Assembly: GCA_947561395.2 (NCBI GenBank)
Contig: OX387187.1
Location: 32,655,829-32,719,828 of the forward strand
DNA length: 64,000 bases
Origin: Buxus sempervirens
Taxonomy: Eukaryota; Streptophyta; Magnoliopsida; Buxales; Buxaceae
Direction: 5' to 3'
In this document: positions 48,284 through 59,462 of the stretch, piece after piece
Layout: every line of letters begins with the position of its first letter
Position numbering within the stretch: the stretch's first letter is position 1
Program-made: the position numbers and the translations under genes
Notes under the pieces: model-generated
What the model was told of the DNA's origin: nothing
The model's database searches: none
Seen by the model: only the letters and a program-made list of their open reading frames with translations

Positions 48284-48676
48284 TAGAGCTGGCAAAATGT
48301 GACTCGACCCGATGGGTCAACCCGATTATAAACGGATTGGGTTGACCCATTTATTAATTGGGTTGGGGTTTCCCCAACCTGATTATGACCCGCCAACTCG
48401 ACGGGTAACCTAATTTAAAAAAGGTGCCAAAAGTGCCACGTTCCGACCCGATTAACCTCCAAACCGACCCGAACCCGATACAACCCGATCCAATTAACCC
48501 CCCCAACCTTATTTTAATCATATTTTTTGAAAAATAAATAAATAAATAAATATTTATATATATATATAAACGGGTTGGCGGGTTGGGGGTTTTCCAACCC
48601 GCCTTAATTTAGTCCAACCCAATTAACCCCCAACCGGATTATGACCCGACCCGAACCCAACCTGTTGCCAGCTCTA
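48284..48676. mobile_element. hAT-type MITE in LRK10L copy 1 (second)
   Basis: Same family as 47528-47926: ends TAGAGCTGGCAA...TTGCCAGCTCTA, 393 bp. Duplication GTCTCAGG (48276-48283) / GTTTCGGG (48677-48684) has two mismatches; copy 2 has the empty site near 53402. It holds an AAAT/AT microsatellite at about 48530-48565. Confidence 0.9.
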
Positions 48677-48930
48677 GTTTCGGGGTGCACAGGCTTCAAA
48701 CTTCTGATCTGCCCATATTGATTTTTCCACCAAGATGGAAACGAAGATGATATTTATCAATGTAGAAGAGAGTTTTCTGAAGGATCTGAATATGAACAAG
48801 CTGTGATTAGCCATCTAGAAAGAGAGAATTTGGAAGACGACAGAACAATAGAGTGGGTGGAAATGGAAGGAGATAAAAGGACAGGACTTGACTTGCTCCC
48901 CCTCCTTTGCAATTAGTCTTCAGAAGGCAC

Positions 48931-49659
48931 ATTTTTTTTTTTTTTTTTTTGCCAATAAGACTTTTCTTGGCATGTTTTTAGCAATTGCTTGGAAAAAACA
49001 CCCTTTCCAATAATTTTTCCAAAGAGTTTGAAAGCCTACATTTTTGAAAGCATTTGGGTTTTTGTTTGAGAGACGCTTTTAAAAAACTTCATCGCAATAT
49101 CCATTAACGTCGTCAACGGAGCAAGCTGCTCCATTCTAGTACTATGCTTAAAAGGTTATGTGCCACATGGCATTTGATCATTGGCGACTGTCCCCAACAT
49201 CGGAGAAGAATTGCGCCATGTTCGACTTCTCTACTATGATTGACCAGCGAATCAGCGAACCCACGAAGCATCTCCTACTACCAGTGAAGCAAACCACTAA
49301 TCTTGAGACTCGAATTCAGCTATCGACATCTGCATTACCTTGTCGAAAATCAAAGTAAAGTGTTCTTCTTTCCCCAATGAATTTGAATGGAGTAGACATA
49401 TAAGTTTGGTTGCACGATTGCTTTGCAACCAAACCCAATTCCAATATTCATTCAAACGAGAAAAAAAATTGTATGAGGGGAACAATAGGGGAAATGCACA
49501 CGCAGTGCATGTAACAATAAAATAATTAAACGAGTGGATATAATTAACTGGGAGATAAAAAATAAAAATAAAAATAAAAATAGGTTGAAAGATATTTTGG
49601 AAAATAAAAGTAGCAATATGTGTAAGGATATAATAGAAGTATATAGAATTAAAAATAAT
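48931..49659. other. Spacer between the LRK10L copies
   Basis: It contains a T-run (about 48929-48950) and an AAATA microsatellite near 49557-49582. A plus-strand open frame at 49158-49358 has no recognisable domain. No gene is supported. Confidence 0.4.
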
Positions 49660-50040
49660 TGGCATTTTTTGAGAAACACCTTGGATCAATGGCCTAAAAA
49701 ATGGAGAAATTGATGAAGATGTTGCACATAGAATTAGAGCTGGTTGGCTTAAGTGCAAGGGTGCTTCTAAGGTTGTGTGATAAGCGTGTTCCACTTAAAT
49801 TAAAAGGATAAGTTTTACAAAACAGCAAGTAGGCAAGCTATATATGTTGTATAGTGCAAAATGTTAAGTTGCAAAGAATCAACATGTTAAAAAATGAGTG
49901 CTACTGAGATAAGAATGCTATGATGGAGTTCTGGCAAAACTAAGAAAGATAAAATAAGAAATGAAGACATTCAAAATTGGTTAGGCCTAACATATATTAG
50001 TGATTGAAGGAGATTAAATTAAGATGGTTTGGTCATGTAA
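49660..50040 (+). mobile_element. RTE-type LINE fragment, decayed
   Basis: Plus-strand pieces in several frames read NGEIDEDVAHRIRAGWLKCK, DKRVPLKLKG and LRWFGHV, the C-terminal end of RTE-clade LINE reverse transcriptase. It has multiple frameshifts and stops. It ends at the left edge of duplication unit 2. Confidence 0.75.
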
Positions 50041-53000
50041 AACTACATAAATAAAAACCAACAAAATATCATATGTTTCAAGTTTAAAACTACAAAAATG
50101 TTAAAATAATCAACAATTTCTATTACATGTTTAGGAAAAAAGAAAATTATCTTGTACAAGCAGAGCTGGTTCAGATTTTTTGTGCATCCATATAAAACTA
50201 ACATGGTACATCATCATCATAATAAATAATTTCTATGATCATGGAGGAGATGGCATAGAAGCAGAAATTTGGTTACAAAAGGGATTAGGGGGCATCACCA
50301 AACTTCCACTATTTCCTTCCAGCATCTCTACCACCTTACTCATCGAGGGTCGATTTATCGGATCTGTCTGTATACACCATATAGCAACTAAGATCATCTT
50401 TCTTGCTACCTCTTCCTCAATGATCTTTGCAAATCCTTCTAATCTTGTATGTCCTTGTTCTTCAAGTTTCTTATAAATCCAATGTGGAAAAGATATTTCA
50501 CTAATATTCTCTATCCCTGGATCAATGTTCTTTCTTCCCCCAACCATTTCTAGCAACATCATTCCATAGCTATAAACATCTGACTTATAAGAAACTCCTC
50601 CAAAGTTTATGCAGAATACTTCAGGAGCCATATAGCCTGTAGTCCCTCTTCTACCTACTACAGATACTATACTTTCTCTTGTTGAATATAATTTAGCCAT
50701 ACCAAAGTCAGAGATTTTTGGACAAAAATTTTCATCCAAGAGAATGTTGTGAGGTTTTATATCAAAGTGAAGTATGCGGGTATTACAACCACGGTGCAAG
50801 TATTCAAGTCCTCTAGCAATGCCAACTGCAATTTCGTGAAGTTTCTCCCATCCCAAAGGATGTGCCACACTTGCTTTTCTGTCATAGATGAACTTTTCAA
50901 GTGATCCATTTGGCATGAATTCATAGATAAGAGCCCGTTTCGAACCTTCGAAACAGAACCCAAAAAGACTAACAATGTTGAGATGATTTGTCCTACTAAT
51001 GGTGGCAACCTCATTGATGAATTCTTCCCCTGTACCTTTGGACTCATTCAAGACCTTAACAGCAACTGGGCATCCATCAAAAAGCTTCCCCTTGAACACA
51101 CTTCCAAAACCTCCTTGGCCTAATTTTTCCTTAAATGAGTTGGTCATTTTCTTCAAATCAGAATACTTGTATCTTCTTGGAGCCTGGGATTCATAGCTCT
51201 CAAAAAATAATTCCACATGTTGATCACTCTCCTTCTTACGGTTGAAACACAGTTTATACCGGTAAATACCAATAAGAATTAATACTCCAAGCACAACTGC
51301 AGCTATTACAGATGATACTATACCTGCAAGCATGTGGAATTATTGAACCAGAAAATCATAATTTAGTAGAATTATAAGATTATGATTCTTCTACAAGAAA
51401 TCCTTGGAATTGTTTCAGAAACAAACCTATCAAGGCCTTTGAACCATTGGAGCCTACAATGAAACAAAAACAAAAGCATGTCATTAATCATCTATTTCTT
51501 TGCAATGCTTGTTGTTACTTTCATTTGATATCCATCTCTAAGGATATGAGATAGCTAAAATATCCTAAACTATGCTGACAACTAAAAGTATTGCTTATGT
51601 CAACATATATGATTACCTGTACTTGTTCCTGGGTAATCAAATCCTCCAAAAGGTGGAGCGGCAAAAGGTGGAGCCGCAAAAGGTGGAGCCGCAAAATATG
51701 AAGCTGCAAGTGAACATGCAAAAGGTAAAGCTCAGTTGCATCAAAATTGGGATTATATTTCCATATATTAGTTTATGAAAGGTTACCTATACGTAATGAC
51801 TAATGAGTTTGTTAACTCTATGCAATGATTGATTGCGGTTGATTCCTGGGATATGCCATCTACTTTTTTTCTCTTTAAAAAGAAGTGAAGGAGATTAAAT
51901 TTGCATCCAAATTAACAACAAAAGATAAAAGCAAAGTAATCTTACAAAGGATTAAAAGTTCAAATTTTGTAGAGGTGGACTGGCAATGAATCTAATTAAC
52001 CATTAGTATTTTTGTACAAACTTTTGCACCCTAACTTCAACAAATTTTCACAGTGGGAACCTTAAGTTTGTACCATCATACCAAGAGATGTTCTCTAAAC
52101 ATACAAAAAAAAAAACTAAAATTCTTTGGCTGCATGTTTTCTAAGGAATTAACTGGTTAACAGCTGAAGAAAATTCTCTTGTTATTCAATAGGCTATTTG
52201 TCACATAAATCTTGCTTTCGTTATAATTCGTTACACTACATGAAATAGGAAAAACAACATGGAAAGTGGAAAGTAAATATCAGGAAGGGAATAAAAAGAA
52301 CATATTAGAAAATAATGATGTCATACAACTAAAAAGAAAATTTTTAATCCTCAAATTAACTTCCAATTTGATAAAAGAAGAATAATGCAAAAGAAAAGCC
52401 TTATGTTAGTTCTTATCTTGACAAGATTTTCAGCTCTACAAGGTGGATCCCAGAAACTACAGCTCTAATCCAGTTATAAGTTGACCTGTATATAGGTAGA
52501 TCTTGTAGCATGACAAGTAGAAACTACAGGAGCGGGTAGTCAAGATCCTAGTGACTTACTCTTCAACATTTTAAGCAAAAATTTAAATCTGAATCTTCCA
52601 AAATTCACAATAAAAATTTCTTGTTTGTTACAAGAAACATCTCAGGAGCAGAAAATAGAAAGAATGCAGAGAATCATTTTGTTTGCTCTTTATCAAAGTC
52701 CTAAGCGCGTACTTAAGATGAATATATTGTGAGAAGATTAAAAAGATAAACATTTCGTGGGAGTACCATCATTGCAGCTTTTGCTGCGGGGATGATCACG
52801 GCAAAGACACAAGAACTGGTTATTATAAAATCGGCAATGGCCGCTGCTTTCCTCACATTCACTGCAGTCATTTTCACTCCATTCCAAAATAAATCCTTTC
52901 TTTAAAAATCTTGGTAATTTGAATTTATTATGCTTTCCAAACTTGCATCTTCATCAACATCCATTGGCATTTCTACTGATGATTGGCATGTCTTCTATGG

Positions 53001-53610
53001 ATAATTCAAGAAGCCCAAATTTCACTCATGGACAAACCCAGCAAAAGAGCAGTGACTGGAATTGCTAGCACATGGAACTTTATAGTAATAATTCTTAGTT
53101 GGAACTTTGGAACAATTGTGGAAGAATAAGATAGAAGCATGGGAAGAGCTAAACTTAAAGGGAGTTCCATCAAAGGTGAAATTGTATTGAGGAGTCGGGC
53201 AGCTGCTTTTCAAGGCTTGAGAATCAGTGACCAAAAGTGAATGGTTTGAGTAAGATATTTCTTATGATATAATCATCATCAGAAATCTTAAGAACAGGCT
53301 CCTTGTCCTCACAAAGTGATTCTAAAGTCTGGATGTCCATAGTAGGATTCTTGTTCACGAGAGATCCAGAAAGGATAGCTTATGTTTGGGCCATTACCGC
53401 AGTTTCATGGTGCACAGGCTTCAAACTTCTGATCAGCCCATGTAGATTTTTCCACCAAGATGGAAAGGAAGATGATATTGATCAATGCAAAAGAGAGTTT
53501 CCTGAAGAATTTGAACATGAACAAGCTGTGATTAGCCATCTAGAAAGGGAGAATTTGGAAGATGACAGAAGAACAGAGGAAGAAAACAAAGTGGGTGGAA
53601 ATGGAAGGGG
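50040..53610 (-). repeat. Tandem duplication unit 2 (LRK10L region)
   Basis: Pairs with 44736-48930; this copy lacks the two MITEs and keeps the open kinase exon. Confidence 0.85.
50239..53539 (-). pseudogene. LRK10L-like: LRK10L-type receptor kinase, copy 2: open kinase exon, broken ectodomain exon
   Basis: Minus strand, four exons joined in phase 1. Exon 1 (53539-52767) has a signal peptide (MANHSLFMFKFFRKLSFALI), NCGNGPNISYPFW, CPTPQYNFTFDGTPFKF and GFILEWSENDCSECEESSGHC (WAK-type cysteine module). Exon 2 (51703-51617) encodes three AAPPF repeats. Exon 3 (51453-51427) has nine codons. Exon 4 (51323-50239) holds the membrane helix SSVIAAVVLGVLILIGIY and a full kinase: GQGGFGSVFKG, VAVK, HFDIKPHN (non-RD, usual in immune kinases), ISDFGMAK, MAPEVF. 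Exon 1 carries a TGA (53405-53407, codon 45) and one extra base near 53314 relative to copy 1, so a full receptor is unlikely. The kinase exon alone is intact. Confidence 0.85.
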
Positions 53611-53774
53611 TGAACTTTATATGTTTAATATAGTCTTTAACATTCTTCGATTAACTTTCGTTTGGACAGAATGTAATAAAATCCTCCTCCATTAGTCAAA
53701 AACATGTAAGTAGCCGGCCTAAAGCTGCTACTGAAATTAGAAATTATAGACTATACGAACAAAACAAGACTTAC

Positions 53775-54523
53775 CATTGCATTCCCACTCATATAATATA
53801 TTCCCACGTGGAGACTTGCAGGAGTAGTTCATAAGTTCAGAGTCACCTGAGTAGCAACATATTCCACCGGACCTCTCACACTGCTCGTCACTGATGCCGA
53901 ACTTCAAGTTGAACCCATCCTGCTGGGCGTTCCAGTAATTGCTATTATTCAATTTCTCAACTGCTGTACTTCTGATGGGATATATCACAACCATGTTACA
54001 TTTTTGGTCAAAAGCCCACACATCAATGGGAAAAGTCCAGTAAGAGCGGTTTTCACCCAGACAGAGAATCTAGAGTGTGTAAGAAGGCAACAAGAAAGGG
54101 TAGTTATAGAAGAATCTAAGGAAGGTGGTTCCTGGGTTGTAGCCTTGTAGTGCTGCACTAAAGTCCTCGCACTCGATGTCGTGATAGGGTAAATGGCATG
54201 GAGTGTCTTCGTAAACTTTCATGGCTTCGTGGGTGATGCTTCTTTCACAAACACAGTATTTTTGGCCATAGTTGTTGATTAAAGTAAGCGTTTTGCCCTC
54301 ACACCAAAGGCCAAGATCTCTGTATCCACAATATTCACACGAAAGGCTAAGACCACCCTTGTATCCACAGTATTGGTTACCGTAGTTCGAACCCAGAAAG
54401 GATAACTAATGTTGACACCTTTTGACAATCCATGACAGGAGGGGAAAAGTTGGTTGAATTCACAGGACTGGCATGATGATTGATAACAAGGAACACGAAG
54501 AGGAGGAGATGGTGGGAAATCAT
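53775..54523 (-). pseudogene. LRK10L-type ectodomain exon, isolated and broken
   Basis: Minus strand. A signal peptide (MISHHLLLFVFLVINHHASP) is followed in shifting frames by CHGLSKGVNISYPFW, CGYKGGLSLSCEYCGYRDLG, KYCVCERSITHEAMK and FNLKFGISDEQCERSGGICC, ending YEWECN at a GTAAGT donor in phase 1. This is the first exon of another LRK10L-type receptor, with at least two frameshifts and one stop. No kinase exon of its own is seen between it and copy 2, which starts only 236 bases further along, so its kinase part was lost, or it once shared the downstream exons. Confidence 0.8.
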
Positions 54524-54814
54524 TGAGAAATCCTGGTCTAACCTCCAATATCTGATAAGCCATGTATTTGGAGCCTTGGATTTGGGGAGAAATAAGATAA
54601 ATCTCATTTATCTTAGCGGAAAGATTAAAAAAAAAAAAAAGCGCTTGAGGTTGTGTTTGAAGCCTTGGATCTGGGGAGAAATGAAAAGAAAGAAAATAAA
54701 AGCAGAGAAAAGAAAAGAAAAATATTGATTTTTTTTCCTTTTCTGATGTTTGGATGAGATGAGATATAAAAAGAAAAGAAAAATATATTTTAATAATGAT
54801 GGGTTGGGGTGGTG

Positions 54815-57800
54815 TGTAACGCCCCGGAACCGGGTTATGTAGTAAAAACCGTAACTCGTTCCCCAAGGGTTACTTTTATACACAGGATCACTATATCAGA
54901 GTAAGGAAACACATGAAATGGCAATCACAAAATCAGAGTCAACTAAAAGTTTCCCCAACTCACCTGAACCAAGCATAAACCCGCCTGTATCGTCCTCTCT
55001 GAGATCTGAAAACAAAACAAAACAAACGTAATGAGATACGACTATCTCAGCAAGTAACAATGCATGCTCAAACATATTTAATTTTAATTTCTAAAACATG
55101 TACGATTAAAATATACTCAACAACTAACCACAAATAAATCGATTAATCCGACTAATCCGGCAAAACAATATCAAATCACATAATAAGGTGGGACTCGTGA
55201 AATTTGACCGCTTTGTAAGGTTAAGTTCTAGCTCCAAACAGTTCCAGTCCAAGAACCTCTGCCAAATCTGATACCTCTGTAACTGATTCCAATATATCGT
55301 CCCTTGGTGGAAATCACAAGACCTCACCCTCTTCAAGGGTGAAAACGGATATCAATCCAGTCTGAGAACCACTATCGTAACTGCTGCCAATAATAGACCT
55401 CACCCCCTCATGGGGTGGAAACGAAGCTGCTGCAGCACTTCCCTCATGGAAGGCCTCTCCGCATAAAGGAAACGCATGAAGGAAGCTAGACTTTAACCAA
55501 CAAATTAGACAGACTTCACTTAATAGCTAAATTATGGATCCATAACGTGCTATGCCCTAAATAGTTTAAATGATTAAACCAACCATTAAAGCAAGGACTT
55601 CGATTCAAACCAAAATATTTCAACATGCAAACCATTATACAACTGAGTACAAGAAACATATTCATGGCCACTCAGGGCTAACTTACTCCCTCATGGAGTG
55701 TCCCAAAATATTTCTCATGAAAATCCAAGAATGAATCAAAATGAATTAGACAATTCAAGCACAAAAACCCCTTTTATTTAAAACTGTCTATATTTACTAA
55801 AAATTAACTCAAGTCAAATCAAAATAATGTTCAAGCAAATGGAGTCATTAATACTACCAAATTCAGCTCAACAATCCACTAGAATCCTCAACAATAGAAA
55901 TCTCCATAATTTGACACAACCGGTAAAAGTATTTTATAAATTAACCAAAATTAGAAACCAGAAATCTTTCGAAGAAAACATAACCAATTTCTAATCAGGT
56001 CACAAATAGAGAACAGCAAATTTAATAATATTATAATCAGGTCAAGAACTCTCCAATTAGCAAAATTTCTTTTACATATTTCCAACATAATATCTCCTTC
56101 AAATTTATGGTCAAATTTACTTTTCGTAGAGTTCTATTAGTTCTGGAAACCTTGTTTAGAACTTGAACAAATCAATTTAAGCAACTAAGAGAATGGACAT
56201 AATCTGAAATATTAAAAAGTATAAAGGTTTACTTAAATTCCAAATCTGCCACATATGCATTAGTACTATTCAATCCCCAAAACTGAATCAATTTTAGACC
56301 AAATCCTCTAAAATATTGTTAGTTAGTTTCCTCACTCACCCTATTACATCACCTAATAACAGTTTCTACAAAACTACTATGGTTAGAAAATTATGTCCAG
56401 ACAAACTAGACTTTCCAGAAAAATCTGTGCAGACAGGTGCAAAACAAATGTATTTTAAATTACCAAACAGTGAACTTATATTAAATATATATTTTTAAAT
56501 GAATCTAGACCCAAAACCCTACAATTCTCATGAAGACCATCTTACCCAAATCCGTTGTTTGATACCTACAAAAATTCACTTTTGTAGAAAATTTGGTGCA
56601 GTCCCAAAACAGACTTTTCCGCAACCTCTAAACTTAGAATTCAAAATTCACATGGACTGATCTAAAATTTCTTATTCAAAATTTTTTTAGCTTAATTCTA
56701 ATCCTATAAATAGTGTTTTTGCATAGGTTTGGATTTAATTGAATTGCTCAAACAATTTATACGGAATATACACTCCAGTTCAGCCCAAAACAGACATTTC
56801 AGCAACCTCTAAACATGGAACTTAAAATTCATATGGACTGATCTAATAATTCACATTCAAACTATTTCTAGCATATTTCTAATCCTCTAAATAGTGTTCT
56901 TACACAGGTTTGAATTTAATTGAATTGATCAAACAATTTCTATAGAAATATACACTCCAGTTCCACCCAAAACAGACATTTTAGCAATCTCTAAACTTAA
57001 ACTCTCCAAGATGTAAAAATACCTTAAAATCTAGTCTCTTATTAATCTGGGTATTTCCAGAATATTAAACAAGCCTAAATCCATCTTAAAATATAATCTA
57101 TTTATTTTCTATTGAATTTTAATCATAACTATATCAATTCTGTGTTTTCTGACCTAGTGAGAAACAAACCCCCATAACTCATTCATTTCTTAACAAAATA
57201 ACATGAAATCTGGTTTGTTAGACTTCTAACTCAATACACTAAAATAACCTATAGCAGTTTTGTAAAATTCCTCTTGGTTAATTAATTATAAGTTTTCAAA
57301 ATCACCTTTAATTCAAAATCTGTACAGACCAACAGCTGTAATAATTCGATTAACATTACTAAATCATAGGTTTTTATCCCAGAATATATTTTTCAGTGAA
57401 AATAGAGAAATAATGGAACAACTTTCATTCAGAAACCGAAACCTAAATATATCTCCAAATTAGTCTAAAAATTCCATCTTTCTAAAAAGTTCTACAGAAT
57501 CTGGGTTTCAACAGATTCTATCAATTTCGTTCAATTCAAAACTAAATTTCAGGATGTCCACAAAACACACGAAAATCATGACATTTGAAAGGGCTACTTG
57601 CCTTATATTTGTTGGCCTCCCAACTTCAATAACCCAGCAATGAACTCAATTATTCACCATGGTCAAAACCCCTTCAAAATCTGATCTGGACGTCTGGAGC
57701 ACTCTACCACTTGAGTTTTGCTCAAAAAATTCTTCTAAAAGACTCCAAACGAATTCTGGTTCTCCCCCTTATGCTGCTCCTCTTTTCTCCAGCAACAAGG

Positions 57801-58529
57801 ACTCCAAGAGTCCTTTCTCCAGCAGCCCTTGGGAGCTCAAAAGCCTATTTCTCCAGCAACTCTCCAGCAGTTTTTCTCCTCTACGTTTTCTCCAATTGTC
57901 TAGCTTCAGCAATCCAAAAGTCAAGACTTTTAGTTTAATGCTCCAGTAGTTTTTAGAATCCCAAGGGTCTAAATCTAACTCTCCAGCAACCTTTAGAAAC
58001 CCAAAGGTCTAACTCTCCAGCAACCTAACTCTTCAACTTCTTCATAAATCCGGTGCAACTCCACTCCACCAATAGCCTATCGACCCTTGGTTATTTGATT
58101 TACAATCCTAACCAACAACACACTTATATTATTATTTGTTTCCAGCTCTAAATTTTTCTTATAATATTTATTTAATATTGAAACGAAAATATAACATCAC
58201 TTACCCTTAATTCATATAAACCGAATTTTCCAAAGTTCCCAAATTACCCTTGCTTGACCCTCACCTGAAAATCCACCAATATTAATTTTTAAAATTTATT
58301 AATTATTTCCTTCAATTATAATTACTAAAAATCTGGGGTTACGATGTATTTAAAATCCTTCTTATCTTTATAATTAGATTTTCCACCCGGATTCACCCGA
58401 GAAGTCCGGTTTGACCGCTTAATCTTTTTTTTTATTATTATTTTTTTTTTCTGAACTTTCCATCAATTAAATAAATTACTAAACCCCAAAATCCAATTTT
58501 TAATATTATTAAAAATTCGGGATTTTACA
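54815..58529 (-). repeat. Solo chromovirus LTR, 3.7 kb, with TGGTG target duplication
   Basis: Ends are TGTAACGCCCCGGAACC and CGGGATTTTACA. TGGTG stands at 54810-54814 and 58530-58534. There is no internal region, so it is a solo LTR, of a third family related to but distinct from those at 24899 and 42062. Constant-loop hairpins lie at 55325-55699. The right part (57780-58060) repeats CTCCAGCA words. No host gene is contained. Confidence 0.9.
55325..55699 (-). repeat. Scattered constant-loop hairpins in the 3.7-kb solo LTR
   Basis: Four hairpins: CACCCT/AGGGTG with loop CTTCA (55325-55341), CACCCC/GGGGTG with loop CTCAT (55401-55417), CTTCC/GGAAG with loop CTCAT (55438-55452), ACTCC/GGAGT with loop CTCAT (55685-55699). 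The loop is kept while both arms differ. Confidence 0.8.
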
Positions 58530-58800
58530 TGGTGGGCGGTGGTGCCAGGTGGCCATGGGTGGTGGTGGCGGGCGACAGTGGGTGGTGGTGTTGGCGGGTG
58601 ATGGTGGCGGCTACTAGTGGTGGTGGTGGCGGTTAGTAGTGTTGGTGGTGGATGGTGGTTGGCGATGGTGGTGGTGGTAGGCGATGGTGGTGGTGGATGG
58701 TGGTGATGGGTGGTGGTGGCGAGTGATGGTGGGTGGTGGTGGTGGGTTGTGGTGGTGGTGGATGGTGTTAGTGGTGGTGTGAGTGGATGGTGTGAATAGT
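58530..58800. repeat. TGG-rich microsatellite
   Basis: About 270 bases of imperfect (GGT)n with GGCGG and GATGG variants. It produces a spurious His/Pro-rich frame on the minus strand. The solo LTR at 54815 is inserted at its left edge. Confidence 0.9.
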
Positions 58801-59000
58801 GATAAGTGATGGTGAATTTTCTTTTCTTTCAAAATTCCTACCTTTTTGGAGAAAAAATTTTTTACATTGGAAAGTAAGATAGAGAGAAAATTTGGAGAGA
58901 ATCACATTTTCCTTCATCTAAACCAAACAAGAGAAAAAAAAATTTTAATATTTTCTTTTCTTTTCTCCCTAAATCCAGAGTTCCAAACACAGCCTGAAAG

Positions 59001-59462
59001 GACAAGTAGAAAGTGGAGTGAAATCGCCACTATTCTTCATTTGAAAAAGGTGTTTTCACGTTGGAAAATGTGAAAACACAGTGACCGTAAGACGCAAAAG
59101 CCGCTGATTCTATTCGTAGACAATTTCTACCCGTAGAAAGCAACTGGGCTCTTCTGTGATTTTCCTCACTCTTGTCCAACCAGATATTTTGTAACTTGTT
59201 GGATCTATTTTGGGTGACTCATCTAGTTCAACCAACTCCCTAAAAAGGTATGAGTTGGTTGGGATGTCCAATAAGATGGATTGATCAGATTTATCTCGTG
59301 GTCTTAGATTAACAGGCATGCACAAGACATTTAGTAATTCTAAACGAGCCAAATTATACGCATACAAATTTCAAGTAAAACAATTAAAGCATGTAAAGTA
59401 ATAAAACGTCACAAGCAATTTTGCATTGACGGTGTTTGGTAGTCATATATCCAGGTCTTCGA
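59001..59462. other. Stretch downstream of the PR-1 gene
   Basis: It probably contains the 3' untranslated region of the minus-strand PR-1 gene. An 85-codon minus-strand frame at 59110-59367 has no recognised domain and is not supported as a gene. Confidence 0.4.

Larger units (their letters stand above)
44912..48814 (-). pseudogene. LRK10L-like: LRK10L-type receptor kinase, copy 1 (broken)
   Basis: Minus strand. The ectodomain part lies at 48814 to about 47300 and is cut by two hAT-type MITEs; an in-frame stop follows ISYPF near 48240. The 27-nt linker exon is recognisable near 46111-46137. The membrane-plus-kinase exon (about 46010-44912) keeps GQGGFGSVFKG, VAVKVLNES, HFDIKPHNILLDENF and RPSMSKVVEMLEG, but has frameshifts near 45630 and 45275, and SEFGMAK replaces SDFGMAK. 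The 87-nt AAPPF exon of copy 2 was not found. The family consists of plasma-membrane kinases with a cysteine-rich, wall-associated-kinase-like ectodomain, often linked to rust resistance. This copy is a pseudogene. Confidence 0.9.
44736..48930 (-). repeat. Tandem duplication unit 1 (LRK10L region)
   Basis: It aligns with 50040-53610, from ACCAACAAAATATCATA on the left to GGGTGGAAATGGAAGG on the right. The extra length is mainly two MITEs. Confidence 0.85.
54640..58997. mobile_element. Possible MITE-like element enclosing a TGG repeat and a solo LTR
   Basis: The left part (GAGGTTGTGTTTGAAGCCTTGGATCTGGGGAGAAA near 54643, given here only as GTTGTGTTTGAAG and CTGGGGAGAAA) resembles the reverse complement of the right part near 58950-58997 (GCTGTGTTTGGAAC, TTAGGGAGAAAAGAAAAG). 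Terminal inverted repeats are suggested; no clear duplication was found. A similar half-copy lies at 54555-54590. Confidence 0.4.

Noticed and set aside
53303-53695. Plus-strand 130-codon frame
   Set aside because: It is antisense to the signal-peptide part of the LRK10L copy 2 ectodomain exon.
58614-58832. His/Pro-rich minus-strand open frame
   Set aside because: It is a direct translation of the TGG microsatellite.
59110-59367. 85-codon minus-strand frame downstream of PR-1
   Set aside because: No recognisable motif; more likely untranslated or intergenic sequence.
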